Below are positions 1 to 9,000 of a DNA stretch of 26,913 nt, in pieces (position 1 is the first letter of the stretch; each line of letters begins with the position of its first letter). Below the pieces are notes generated by a model that had not been told where the DNA came from, made no database searches, and worked only from the letters and a program-made list of their open reading frames with translations. This DNA is from JANMDR01 sp031376425. Its GTDB lineage: Bacteria > Pseudomonadota > Gammaproteobacteria > Burkholderiales > Usitatibacteraceae. The stretch spans positions 1 to 26,913 of the forward strand of contig JANMDR010000178.1 in the NCBI GenBank assembly GCA_031376425.1. The letters run 5' to 3'. A program made the position numbers and the translations under genes.

Positions 1-113
1 TTTTGCGATATTTCCCCGCAAACTCGCATTACGTTTATCGTTTAAAGCTTTACCCCGACGCGTGTTGCGTTGCGGGGGCGCTATAGTTTTTGAGTGATTT
101 CCCCGCACTCTCG

Positions 114-187
114 GTTACCGTGCTTCGTTAAAAGCAACCCCCCCCCCGGCAGGGGCGGGGTGGTTGCTTTTAACGAAGCACGGTAAC
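114..187. repeat. Large perfect hairpin (26-bp arms) with a C10 loop tract
   Basis: Positions 114-139 and 162-187 are perfect reverse complements (26 bp). The loop holds a run of ten C (138-147) facing G-rich sequence, so the stem can extend further with mismatches. It lies just beyond the 3' end of the small minus-strand gene ending at 259 and could end transcription, although no clear T-tract follows. Shorter relatives of the arm (core TTACCGTGCTTCG, or AACCACCCC) occur near 21802-21872 and 23533-23563, so it belongs to a dispersed family. I see no gene in 1-258. Confidence 0.8.
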
Positions 188-258
188 GAGAAGAGAGAGG
201 GGGTACAACTCCATGATCCACCCGCGCCGTCGCGAAAACGGGCAGCTTATTTCCCCTG

Positions 259-504
259 TTACATTGCTTGCGTAGGCACAGGCATTGACAGCGGGTTTGA
301 TGGTGCGTTTGACGGTGACTGCTCCTTTGGTTTTGCTTCAATAATAGAACCGCCCTCGCCTTCCCATTCTTGGGTGGCTTCGCGCTTTAGCAGCTTTCTT
401 GCACTTAAGTCGCGCTTTTGTATTTCCTTAAACACATAGTTTGTAACAAACCATGCACCTACACCTAGTAACACTGTACCGATTATTTTTTTGCTGCTGT
501 TCAT
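259..504 (-). CDS. Small single-span membrane protein, unknown function
   Basis: An 81-residue protein. Residues about 5-24 (KKIIGTVLLGVGAWFVTNYV) form one hydrophobic helix after a short basic N-terminus. A charged stretch (KEIQKRDLSARKLLKRE) and a Pro/Ser-rich low-complexity tail follow. This suggests an inner-membrane anchor with a soluble tail, but I do not recognise a family. I chose the ATG at 504 over an upstream GTG at 528 because AAAGGA sits about 8 bases before it and the residues upstream are not membrane-like. It lies downstream of the OmpA-family gene on the same strand, separated by a hairpin at 533-564. Its leader (AAAGGAATCATC-ATG) resembles those of other small genes in this window. 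A role in envelope or stress function is only inferred from neighbours. Confidence 0.6.
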   Translation of the reverse strand: MNSSKKIIGTVLLGVGAWFVTNYVFKEIQKRDLSARKLLKREATQEWEGEGGSIIEAKPKEQSPSNAPSNPLSMPVPTQAM

Positions 505-532
505 GATGATTCCTTTAAAAATTACCACACCA

Positions 533-564
533 TCGGCGCTAATTTATATTTAAACTAGCGCCGA
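533..564. terminator. Inverted repeat between the OmpA-family gene and the small membrane gene
   Basis: TCGGCGCTA (533-541) pairs exactly with TAGCGCCGA (556-564) around a 14-base AT-rich loop. It sits about 38 bp beyond the stop of the OmpA-family gene, where a terminator is expected. No clean T-run follows on the minus strand, so termination may be partial or the hairpin may stabilise mRNA. Confidence 0.45.
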
Positions 565-602
565 CATAATGCGGTATTAGAAGACTTACGGAGTTGAAAC
601 GG

Positions 603-1799
603 TTAACGTACGGCCGATACGCTAACGTCCACGCGACGATCTGGTTGCAAACAAGCGATAAGCTTTTTGCTGGCTTTCTCGCCAACGCAGTCTTGCGGAT
701 TGGTAATGGGCCGTGATTCACCTTCGCCAGTAGCGGAAATTTTATTGCCATCAATACCTGCGCTCACTAGATAGGCTTTCACTGCATCAGCACGACGTAG
801 TGACAATTTTTGGTTATATGCTGGCGAGCCGATGCGATCAGTGTGGCCAGTCACGGCGATAGTGTCATAGCGCATGTTTCTTAACTCTTGCACAAACGTA
901 TTCAATGCCGCTTGACCTTCGGGTCGCACCGTAGACGCATCAAAACCAAATAGCGATTCGGCGGCAAAGCTCATGCGGCGAATTTCTACTGGCGCAGGTG
1001 GCGTCACCACGACTGGTGCTGGCGGTGTCACCACTACCGGCGCAGGCGGCACAGCTGGCGCTGGTGCCACATACGGCGCAACATTGGCAGGCGGCGGTGC
1101 CACATACTCTGGTGTTGCCGCTACTGCACGATATCTGGGCGAACGATCAAATGGAAATACAAAGCTAATGGAAGCAGCATTAATATCAGCGCGACCACTC
1201 ACCGCATCATCCACCCGATAGCGCTCAACTTCGCCGCGCATAATAAACGCGGGCGTAAATTCATACTGCACACCAACACCGGCTTTCAAGTTAGTTTTAC
1301 GCGTGCTACGACTAGTATCAATTAAGTAGCTAGGGCCGCCGCCGTAAAACGCATCATGGGTGCGGGCGTACTGCGCACCTACCCGTGCGAACACCGAGAA
1401 CCTATCGGTCATCGGCAGCGTGCCAACCAAATCCATATTGATACCGCGTACTTTTATTTCGCCATTAAGTGCACCTGGTGGTAGTGTTGCTGCACTGATA
1501 CCAAATTTACCTAAATCAAAATAGCCTAATTCCAAAGCCCAATTTTGATTCATTTGATAGCCACCAAAAATTTTGAACGCGGTGCCCTTATTGTCGCTGC
1601 TGGTGTAAGTAGTGATAGCCGAGCTACCCAGTACATTACCCGCAATGCGATCCGCATCAAATTTAGAACGCGACTCGCCAATAGCAAGGCCGCCGTAGTA
1701 ATACTTTGAATCCTGCGCAAATGCCAAAGTTGCCGAGGCCGCGAGGAGCGATGACAAGGTGAGAATACTTAAAATACGAAGCGAGGGAATGGGTTTCAT
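603..1799 (-). CDS. OmpA-family outer membrane protein
   Basis: A 398-residue exported protein that probably ties the outer membrane to peptidoglycan. Residues 1-28 are a signal peptide ending AFA. Residues about 30-216 are rich in aromatic beta-strands (YYYGGLAIGESRSKF, WALELGYFDLG) and end in FVFPF, as in OmpA-type eight-strand barrels. Residues about 220-273 are a Pro/Ala/Val linker with a repeat (APVVVTPP twice). Residues about 276-398 are an OmpA C-terminal domain: TGHTD (317-321), NQKLSLRRADAV (329-340) and QPDRRVDV (385-392) match the peptidoglycan-binding core, and Cys371/Cys383 fit the disulfide common in this domain. AAGGA precedes the ATG. It is divergent from the hydrolase gene across 243 bp, which must hold both promoters. 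The family is secure; the individual substrate or partner is not known. Confidence 0.93.
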   Translation of the reverse strand: MKPIPSLRILSILTLSSLLAASATLAFAQDSKYYYGGLAIGESRSKFDADRIAGNVLGSSAITTYTSSDNKGTAFKIFGGYQMNQNWALELGYFDLGKFGISAATLPPGALNGEIKVRGINMDLVGTLPMTDRFSVFARVGAQYARTHDAFYGGGPSYLIDTSRSTRKTNLKAGVGVQYEFTPAFIMRGEVERYRVDDAVSGRADINAASISFVFPFDRSPRYRAVAATPEYVAPPPANVAPYVAPAPAVPPAPVVVTPPAPVVVTPPAPVEIRRMSFAAESLFGFDASTVRPEGQAALNTFVQELRNMRYDTIAVTGHTDRIGSPAYNQKLSLRRADAVKAYLVSAGIDGNKISATGEGESRPITNPQDCVGEKASKKLIACLQPDRRVDVSVSAVR

Positions 1800-2042
1800 T
1801 TTTTTAATTCCTTAAAGTGTGTGGGCGCTAAAAACGCAAAGGCGGTAACTTCGATGACTACAGCGCCTAGCTTGCGCTTTCAGTATTGGCGCAGTCTGTG
1901 CGTTAACGAACCGAGCAGGCATCAGATTAGCTACTGTTCGCTGCCGCACAGATGCGTCGCGTGTGAGCGATTTATGATGGTGCAACAATTTCAAGAGCGC
2001 GCCTCGTGCGTGCTCTATCGCCACATCATTTAGGAGAACTAC

Positions 2043-2948
2043 ATGAATTCATCTGCCAGCCATTCATCTACCGCCGCACCTATTGAAGACCAACTCACCA
2101 CGGCGAATCTGCACAGTGTAAGTGCTGCCACTACGGCACCTAATAACGCTGTACGACTACATATTGAGGACAGCGGCGGTAGTGGCCGCCCCGTCGTGCT
2201 CATCCACGGCTGGCCGCTGTCGGCAGAGGCTTGGGAGCCGCAGGTGTCGGTGCTACAGGGCGCTGGCTATCGCGTAGTGGCCTATGACCGTAGAGGCTTT
2301 GGTCGTTCGGACAAGCCGGAATCAGGCTATAGCTACGACACACTGGCTGACGATCTGCAACACGTATTGGACACTTGCAAATTGCAGGACGTGACCTTGG
2401 TCGGTTTTTCAATGGGCGGGGGCGAAGTAGCGCGCTACATCACGCGGCATGGCGAATCGCGGCTGCATAGCGTGGTGTTTGCCGCAGCCGTAACACCCTA
2501 TCTTTTGAAAACGGCAGACAACCCCGAAGGGCCGCTCACCCCTGAGAAGGCAGCCGAAAAGAAGGCGGCCTTCGAGCTAGATCCTGATACCTACTTTGAC
2601 AACTTCACCAAGAACTTTTTTTCCGCCAATGGCACTTTGCTGGTCACTGAGTTACAGCGGAATGCAGCAATCACGATCTGCCAAGAGTCGGCGCAAGATG
2701 CGGCACTGGCGTGTATGGATTCATTTGCCACCACTGATTTCCGCGAAGACCTGAAAAAGATAACGGTGCCCACCTTAGTCATCCACGGCGATGCAGACGG
2801 TATCGTGCCCTTCGCCGGTTCCGGTCAGCGCACCCATCGCGCCGTTGCCCACAGCAAACTCGTGACGCTGAAAGGTGCGCCCCACGGCTTGAATCTGTCG
2901 CACGCAAAAGAATTCAATGACGCGTTGCTGGATTTTTTGAAGACGTGA
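2043..2948 (+). CDS. Alpha/beta hydrolase, non-heme chloroperoxidase/esterase type
   Basis: A 301-residue alpha/beta-fold hydrolase. Visible motifs are the oxyanion-hole HGWP (55-58), YDRRGFGRSD (81-90), the nucleophile elbow GFSMGG with Ser123, the acid motif HGDADGIVP (probable Asp252) and GAPHGL with His281. The GFSMGGGEVARY form is typical of cofactor-free chloroperoxidases, which act as esterases or perhydrolases; the natural substrate cannot be read from sequence. About 40 N-terminal residues rich in Ser, Ala and Thr precede the fold. They are not a convincing signal peptide and could be disordered or reflect a start set too far upstream, but AGGAGAA lies about 7 bases before this ATG. 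A hairpin (2961-2981) follows the gene. Confidence 0.9.
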   Translation: MNSSASHSSTAAPIEDQLTTANLHSVSAATTAPNNAVRLHIEDSGGSGRPVVLIHGWPLSAEAWEPQVSVLQGAGYRVVAYDRRGFGRSDKPESGYSYDTLADDLQHVLDTCKLQDVTLVGFSMGGGEVARYITRHGESRLHSVVFAAAVTPYLLKTADNPEGPLTPEKAAEKKAAFELDPDTYFDNFTKNFFSANGTLLVTELQRNAAITICQESAQDAALACMDSFATTDFREDLKKITVPTLVIHGDADGIVPFAGSGQRTHRAVAHSKLVTLKGAPHGLNLSHAKEFNDALLDFLKT

Positions 2949-2960
2949 TCCAAGCTTTAT

Positions 2961-2981
2961 CACGGCAATTAATTTGCCGTG
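2961..2981. terminator. Short hairpin after the hydrolase gene
   Basis: CACGGCAA (2961-2968) pairs exactly with TTGCCGTG (2974-2981) around five bases, starting 12 bp after the hydrolase stop. No T-run follows, so it may be a weak terminator. A TTGACT at 2994-2999 beyond it could be a -35 box for cbpA, but no good -10 box is visible at the right distance. Confidence 0.35.
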
Positions 2982-3047
2982 CCGCGCCAATATTTGACTA
3001 TAGTCCGATAGCTTGCTAACTAATCCACCATCTAAAAAAGAGTGCGC

Positions 3048-4028
3048 ATGAAATATAAAGACTACTACAGCATTCTTAATGTGGAGCGCACCGCGACGGC
3101 GGCGGAGATAAAAAAATCCTATCAAAAACTCGCGCGAAAATATCATCCTGATGTGTCTAAAGACCCGGAGGGTGAGGCTAAATTTAAAGACGTTGCTGAA
3201 GCCTATCAAACCATCAAAGATACTGAAAAACGCGAGGCTTATGACCGTTTAGGCAGCTACAAGCCGGGGCAGGAATTTGAACCTTCGCAAGACTGGGGCA
3301 ATGCCTTCAATAGCCAATTTAATAACGGTGCTGCTTCGGCGGAAGGCATTGACCTTTCTGATTTGTTTGCCAGCTTTACGCGTCACCGAGGTGGTGGTGG
3401 CGCTGCAGGACATGGGCAAGCACGGGCTAACTTTCCGATGGCTGGTGAAGATTTTGAAGTGGCAACGCAAATTAGTTTAGAAGAAGCCTATACCGGCACC
3501 AAGGTTGCGCTAAATTTAAGTATGCCCGTATACGATGCTCAACATAATATGCATCGCGAGCTGCGCACCTTCAATGTAAACGTACCCAAAGGCGCCCACG
3601 CGGGGCAACGTCTGCGGCTGCGCGGGCAAGGCGGCAAGGGCCTGAACGGTGGTCGTGATGGTGATTTATACCTTACCATCAGCTTCTATCCGCATCCGCT
3701 CTATCGCGTATCGGGCCATGATCTATATATCGACCTGCCTATTACGCCTTGGGAAGCGGCATTAGGGGCAACGGTTGATATCCCAACGTTAGGCGGTGTG
3801 GTAAGCCTTAAAGTAGCGCCTTGCACCAATAGCGGCCAGCAACTGCGGCTGAGTAAACGTGGGCTACCCAAAGCAGATGGTAGCAGTGGCAATTTATTGG
3901 CGCTCATTAAAATTGTGTTGCCGCCAACTTTAAGCGAAACCGAAAAAACCCTATTCACCGACCTTGCGACAGGCGCTACCTTTGCACCGCGCCAACACTT
4001 TACTGTGGAGCAGAACAATGCAGCCTAA
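3048..4028 (+). CDS. cbpA: Curved DNA-binding protein / DnaJ-type co-chaperone CbpA
   Basis: A 326-residue class II/III J-protein that stimulates DnaK ATPase activity and may bind curved DNA. The J domain occupies residues about 3-70 with HPD at 33-35. A Gly-rich, Gln/Asn-rich linker follows (about 75-125, including RGGGGAAGHG). The C-terminal half (about 135-305) matches DnaJ C-terminal substrate-binding domains (VNVPKGAHAGQRLRLRGQG, GDLYLTISFYPHPLYR). There is no CXXCXGXG zinc-finger region, which separates it from DnaJ. I use the ATG at 3048; a GTG two codons upstream is less likely. The last 11 bp overlap cbpM, so the two are translationally coupled, which fits a chaperone made with its own modulator. 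Confidence 0.93.
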   Translation: MKYKDYYSILNVERTATAAEIKKSYQKLARKYHPDVSKDPEGEAKFKDVAEAYQTIKDTEKREAYDRLGSYKPGQEFEPSQDWGNAFNSQFNNGAASAEGIDLSDLFASFTRHRGGGGAAGHGQARANFPMAGEDFEVATQISLEEAYTGTKVALNLSMPVYDAQHNMHRELRTFNVNVPKGAHAGQRLRLRGQGGKGLNGGRDGDLYLTISFYPHPLYRVSGHDLYIDLPITPWEAALGATVDIPTLGGVVSLKVAPCTNSGQQLRLSKRGLPKADGSSGNLLALIKIVLPPTLSETEKTLFTDLATGATFAPRQHFTVEQNNAA

Positions 4029-4359
4029 CAATGCAGCGATAGATTTTGATTTGGTGTGGCTAGACAGCGGCCGCAATCTTGGCTTTGACGATATTGAAGC
4101 CCTCACGGGTGCTTCATCAGCAGAAATACAAGAACTTATTGAGCACGACGTTCTAGTGCCGATAAGCCTAAGCAGCACACCTTGGCAATTTAATGCTGAC
4201 TGCGTTTTTATCGTCAACCAAGTGCGGCGATTACGCGATGATATGCACCTTGGCGCACATGAACTCGCCATCACGCTCACCCTGCTAGAACGCATTCGCC
4301 GTTTAGAAGCGGCGTTGGCGCTGGCTATTGCACAGCAACCTATTTTTAGGCGTTACTAA
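4018..4359 (+). CDS. cbpM: Chaperone modulator CbpM
   Basis: A 113-residue protein that fits CbpM, which binds the CbpA J domain and restrains its co-chaperone and DNA-binding activity. The N-terminal half (LGFDDIEALTGASSAEIQELIEHDVLVPI) is the MerR-like helix-turn-helix fold of the family. The middle has the aromatic W56-Q-F segment, and residues about 65-100 form a helical stretch (VRRLRDDMHLGAHELAITLTLLERIRRLEAAL). I chose ATG 4018, inside the cbpA end, because GGAG lies 7 bases before it and the protein then has normal family length. Placement directly after cbpA supports the name more strongly than sequence alone, because CbpM is poorly conserved. Confidence 0.88.
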   Translation: MQPNNAAIDFDLVWLDSGRNLGFDDIEALTGASSAEIQELIEHDVLVPISLSSTPWQFNADCVFIVNQVRRLRDDMHLGAHELAITLTLLERIRRLEAALALAIAQQPIFRRY

Positions 4360-4533
4360 TTTATTGCACATCTACTTTCACTATACGTACGCTGCCGCAC
4401 CGTTAAAATTAAGCGTCTTCGTTATTCTGGTGGCTGGAGATTCAAGTGCAAGAACGCCCTACACATAACCATGCGACGCGTTACGCGCTAGATTAAGCTC
4501 CTGCCTTTATAAACTCGTAATTGGAGAATATTC

Positions 4534-4902
4534 ATGAATCACATTAATACATTTTCACACTCACCCGTTAAAGCATCAAGCATCATCGGTACCGACGTAA
4601 TCAGTCCTAATGGCGATGATCTTGGCGATGTTAAAGAAGTGGTCATCGATCCGCACACAGGCAAAATTGTCTACGCTGTGGTGTCGTTTGGCGGTTTCTT
4701 AACCATCGGCGAAAAATTGTTTGCCATCCCATTTAGTTCAATGGAATACGATGTACCAAAAGGCAAATATGTGCTGGATATTTCCAAAGCACGATTAGAA
4801 GCTGCACCAGGCTTTGATGCCGATAATTGGCCATCAATGGCTGACGAGCAGTGGCATCGCACGGTTTACAAGTATTACGAACGTCCGCCGTACTGGGAAT
4901 AA
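4534..4902 (+). CDS. Cytoplasmic PRC-barrel domain protein
   Basis: A 122-residue protein without signal peptide. Residues about 12-85 form a PRC barrel (ASSIIGTDVISPNGDDLGDVKEVVIDPHTGKIVYAVVSFGGF), the small beta-barrel shared by RimM and photosynthetic reaction-centre H subunits. The C-terminal tail ends in aromatic residues (YKYYERPPYWE), common in stand-alone PRC-barrel proteins of proteobacteria that are often stress-associated. The molecular role is unknown. TTGGAG lies about 7 bases before the ATG. It is separated from cbpM by 174 bp and from the lmo0937-type gene by 91 bp, so it may have its own promoter. A second, secreted PRC-barrel protein is at 21079-21765. Confidence 0.88.
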   Translation: MNHINTFSHSPVKASSIIGTDVISPNGDDLGDVKEVVIDPHTGKIVYAVVSFGGFLTIGEKLFAIPFSSMEYDVPKGKYVLDISKARLEAAPGFDADNWPSMADEQWHRTVYKYYERPPYWE

Positions 4903-4993
4903 GCGCTAAGCATCAACGGTAGCAATTATTGCGTTTGATATTACTGCTGCCGTTGCTTCGTTTCATCGATAAATAACAAAAAAGGAAATTATC

Positions 4994-5143
4994 ATGCTCT
5001 ATACCATTGCTGTTGTAATGATTATCCTCTGGTTACTCGGCCTCGTGACGGCCTACACCATGGGCGGATTGATTCATATTCTACTTGTTGTCGCCATTGT
5101 GATGGTGCTGCTTCGGGTTATTGGCGGTAACAAAGCGCTATAA
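4994..5143 (+). CDS. Lmo0937-type small membrane protein
   Basis: A 49-residue protein (starts MLYTIAVVMIILWLLG, ends LLRVIGGNKAL) made of two hydrophobic segments, residues about 3-22 and 27-43, joined by a short turn containing TMGG. This length and layout match the lmo0937 family of tiny membrane proteins, whose function is unknown but which often sit beside PRC-barrel, CBS and DUF3309 genes. AAAGGA is placed well before the ATG, and a strong terminator begins 27 bp after the stop, so the gene is almost certainly real despite its size. DUF3309 at 22849-23007 has a similar two-helix plan. Confidence 0.85.
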   Translation: MLYTIAVVMIILWLLGLVTAYTMGGLIHILLVVAIVMVLLRVIGGNKAL

Positions 5144-5170
5144 GCAGCAGCGCAACACAATCCCAAAAGC

Positions 5171-5214
5171 GCCTTGAAGAAACCCGTAAATAGGGGTTCT
5201 TCAAGGCATTTTTT
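5171..5214 (+). terminator. Intrinsic terminator closing the cbpA-to-lmo0937 block
   Basis: A 15-bp stem with one mismatch, 5171-5185 against 5193-5207 (GCCTTGAAGAA pairs with TTCTTCAAGGC), has a 7-base loop. A T-rich run follows at 5208-5214. It lies directly after the plus-strand gene ending at 5143. Confidence 0.9.
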
Positions 5215-5550
5215 GCATCATCAAGTGATGTAGATTTTCCATTTTCCTACTATGGCCTAGGGGAGGATAATCTCTCGCCCATCCTACCCAAACGTAATGG
5301 CACGGCATGCCGTGATTTGTACGGGCTCAGGTACCATTGGCATGCGCCCAAATGATCAAAATATGATGGCCTTGCAGGTGCTCACACGCGTGTTATGCGA
5401 TGTCGATCACAAGATACGTGCGCTCGTGTCAACACGACAAGCCAGAGCGGGCACGGCATGCCACGATTTGTACGGGCACGGCATGCGGTGCCCCTACGGC
5501 ACCCACCGCGATTTTGGCAAGAATGGGCGTTACCATCCCGTACCGCGCCG

Positions 5551-5680
5551 CCAAGTTTATTTGAAAAGTCGGGGGGATGTCGTGGGCAACTGTTTGAGCG
5601 GGCGCTGCTTTTCCTGACCACGAAGCGCAATACAACCGCCCGCGAGTTTTGCCCACGCCCGACTTTTCAAATTAACTTGG
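5551..5680. mobile_element. MITE-like element, 130 bp, 23-bp terminal inverted repeats (copy 1)
   Basis: The ends 5551-5573 (starts CCAAGTTTATTTGAAAAGTC) and 5658-5680 are inverted repeats with 22 of 23 bases matching. The interior (GTGGGCAACTGTTTGAGCGG and so on) is non-coding. A second copy in the opposite orientation is at 10726-10853. Sequence outside the terminal repeats also matches between the two copies, so this pair was copied as part of a larger block, not by two separate insertions. No transposase is present in the window; mobility is inferred only from the structure. Confidence 0.6.
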
Positions 5681-6057
5681 GGACGCACGAGCCGCTTTTG
5701 TTTTTGGCGAGACGCGCGGCGTGGCGGGTGTGCTTTTCTTGGGTTACTTTCTTTTTGCACAAGCAAAAGAAAGTGACTTGCTGGCGTCAACCACGCCATG
5801 GTGGATGAACGTATAGTGCCGATTATTAAATCCTGTTTGTGAACACTCGCCGCCCAAATGATCAAAATATGATGGCCTTACATTTGCTCACACGCGTGTT
5901 ATGCAATGTCGATCACAAGATACGTGCGCCTGTGCCAACACGACAAGGGCGAATGATTATTCGCCCCTACAAGTTGGGAGGCGAGCATCACGATTGCAGG
6001 CGAACGGTATATCCCAATTGCAGGCGCGTGGTACACCAAGGCTGGTTTGTCCAGGGC

Positions 6058-6077
6058 GGGCACGGCATGCCGTGCCC
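6058..6077. repeat. Perfect 20-bp palindrome, inner end of left arm
   Basis: GGGCACGGCATGCCGTGCCC is its own reverse complement. It lies 21 bp beyond the protease stop and may act as a transcription-end hairpin. The identical palindrome is at 10329-10348 and 10911-10930, with degenerate copies at 5301-5314, 5474-5493 and 11342-11361. Confidence 0.9.
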
Positions 6078-6098
6078 TACTGTGCAACTGCTATCGAA

Positions 6099-9000
6099 TT
6101 AAAACTGCTGCCGTAAAATCACTTTAGACTGCTTAAAATTCTGCGCGGGTATTTCTACGTGCATCAGTGCTGTGCTCGTATCAAAAAACTCAATCCGTAG
6201 TGATCCAGCGGCGCTAACGCGTAGGGCGTTGGCATTGTAGCCATTGCCTAGCCAGGCACTGGCGGTCGTGGTGTACAAACTGCCGCTGTATATATTGTTT
6301 TGCCATGTGCCACCGGGAAGTACCATCCATGTGGTGTTGCCGAGATTATCATAGGTGTACCACACACCAAAAAGGGTGGTGCCCTGCTGGGCAATATTAA
6401 TGCCCCAACCATTTTCAGCAATACCGCCCCACCACAAATCGCCTACAGGTAGGCGCGTGGTGCTGGCTTCATCTGGGCGGGCGCTACCAAAAGATTGGCG
6501 CTGAATATTCTTGCTGCCGTTTACCCCGTTAATGTTGTATCGCAGCACTGCCGTTTGCATGCTGGTGAATGTGAGCACCACATTACCCACCGGTTTACCC
6601 ACGGTAAACGGGATAACGGCGGCGACATAATACGGTGCGGAAGTGGGTTCATACACTGCGCCACTGTATTCAGTGAACGATGTGTTCCAGCTGCCACCGG
6701 GCATCACTACCCAAATTGGTTTACCGGCTGCGTTATACACATAGAGCACGTTAAATTGCGTATTCCCATGCTGGGTAATGCTCATGCCCCAGCCGTTTTG
6801 CGATTCCCCTGCCCACCACATATCGGTGTAATCAGGTGCCAGACCAGTGCCCACCATATAGCTTAAACTGGCCGACGCCACATCAATACTCATGGTGCTC
6901 GGTGCATAACGTGCCGCTATTATTTGCGGACTGACTGCCGCTGCCGTAGCCACAAAACTACAGGATGTTGCCGCCCATATACTCGTATTGCTACTGGTAT
7001 TGCCACCGCTACTAATGCTGGAAAGTGGCAACAAAGGGGGGGCTACACAAATGACATTGCCCGCAGCATCCAGAAAGCGCACCAATCCCTGTGGCGCGAT
7101 ATTGTCAGCGGGCGTGATCGTCGCCATCACCAAGGCCGTTACCTTTACAGCTTGGCCTAGTATGGGCGTAGCGGGTTCAATAGTGAGCGTTAGGCTGACG
7201 GCAGCGCTAGTCGTGTCATCAGCAACAAAATAGCGCATGGTTTCTTGGGCACCGGCATTGGCTGCGTCGCCAAGGTAGGTCACTTGATATAAATTAAGCC
7301 CAAGCGCTTGGGCATTAGCTGGCACGGTACACAGCGCCTGCCCATCTGTTAGCGCTAAGTTGGCACAAGTAACCTCTATGGCAGCGTTCGCCGTGTTTAC
7401 GCGTCGTACCTCAACTGCGCCGGTGGGATTGTTTGCTATCACACTAATCTGCAACATGATCGCTGCGGCCATTTTACTTGATGGCGCATTTGCCGCAATC
7501 TGAATAACGGCACCTGCACGTGCTGGACGCTGGGCGAAATTAATCACGGCTTGGGTGGCATTCGCAATCGTGATAGCACACTGGCTGCCATTAAATGCCG
7601 CAGCGCTATTGGGTTCTACCGGGCACATGACTACGCCATTGATTGTCCAACCAACCAAAATAGATTGCACATCGGGTATGGCGGTTAGCGTTACAACGCT
7701 ACCGCTAAGCATATCTGCGCTACAAATTGTGCCGCAATTTATGCCGACTGTTTGCGCTATCACATTGCCTGCGCCACTATTAGGCGCACTGCCAATACCA
7801 CCTCCCGTGCCGCCTATACTATTTAAGCGGCGCACTTCAAGCCTAGCCAGCTGCGTGGGCAGCGGCATACTAAGCCTATCAATCCATGCAGCATCCCCCC
7901 CTACGGAGGTATTGCCGTCTTTCTCATACGACCATAGCAAGGTATGGCGGCCAGCGGTAATAGGCACTTCAATACGCGACCACTCCATATTGCCCGACAC
8001 CCCTACACCACCAGCATCATCACACGTACCGCCCAATTGCACGGCAATGCCGTCAACCCGAAAGCGGAAGCAATCAAAACTTTGCTCGCTAAACACGCGG
8101 CGATCAAAGCTGATAATGCCAGCCGTAAACTCGCCTTCAAATTGCAACTGGGCACGGGTGGAATTACCCACGCTAAGCATGGGGTTTGATTTTAAGCTAC
8201 AGCCACCTTCGGTACTCGCATCGCGCCCCACGCCCCAACCCGTACTTGCCGTTATTGGGGTTGACCAACCTTGGGTGGGCAACACACAAGCGAGTGGAAA
8301 CGTATCCACCGCGCTATCAAAAATTTCCACAATCGCCGTGCTGCCGCCATTAATACTGTTGGCGAGCGGTGTTGCGCCTACAAAATCAAACAGCTCTACC
8401 TTAAATTTTTCCGTACCCTCATTAACGCTGTCGGGCAAGGTATCAATAAGAATTATTTTTTCGCCATCCTCACCATCGCGCCAAATTAAAATTCCGCTGG
8501 TACTCCGAAAATCAATATTAGGTGTTGCCGTTTGCTGCGATGTTAGATAGCGCACGGAAGCAATACCGCCACTGCCACCCAAACGCGAGACCTTAAGCGC
8601 TACAGTTTTGCCTTCAATCACACTATAGTTTTGTGGATAAAACTGGATTGACCCCGCCGCGCTTAAATTAATGCCGGTTTTAAACGCCGCCGCCGTAGTG
8701 CGCGTAGCATTAAGCGCCGCTGCCGCATTTGCCAAGGCAATGTTGCCAGTGGCAAACTGACCATAGGTGGCGCTAGCACTTGAAAACTGACCAATGCGGG
8801 TACATGAGGTTTTGGCGGCTACACAGGCATCGTCATAGGCCATGATGGTGCGAAATTTATTTGCCACATCTACATAGCCATGCGCATAGGCATAGGGTGT
8901 GGCTTCGGGATCAACAAAGGCATCATGGCGCAAGCCCATGTTATGCCCCAACTCATGCGCAAACGAATAATTACCAACGGCGCAACTACGTGCCACAACA

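Larger units (their letters stand above)
5297..6080 (-). repeat. Left repeat arm flanking the protease gene
   Basis: No gene is convincing in 5215-6098. The arm is a mosaic. One unit of about 95 bp occurs at 5345-5441 and 5851-5946 (shared core CGATCACAAGATACGTGCG). Palindromes lie at 5301-5314, 5474-5493, 5947-5966 and 6058-6077. The block 5501-5845 includes a MITE-like element and a CTTTCTTTTTGCA / TGCAAAAGAAAG-type hairpin. Read in reverse complement it aligns along its length with 10325-10934, and the unit at 5345-5441 also matches the units further out at about 11002-11128. The inner end of the arm is the palindrome 18-20 bp past the protease stop codon. Open frames here are translations of the repeat. 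Confidence 0.85.

Noticed and set aside
973..1221. Plus-strand frame rich in TTTGAGGV repeats
   Set aside because: It is the antisense reading of the Pro/Val linker of the OmpA-family gene.
5395..5865. Several 80-137-codon open frames on both strands in the left repeat arm
   Set aside because: They recur in the right arm with different frames and ends, share the same low-complexity Arg/Pro/Ser content and follow the repeat boundaries, so they are translations of a non-coding repeat.
7555..8550. Long plus-strand open frame (331 codons) inside the protease region
   Set aside because: It is antisense to the metallopeptidase, whose domains are clear. Its translation is Pro/Ser/Thr-rich with no recognisable fold and there is no good ribosome-binding site.
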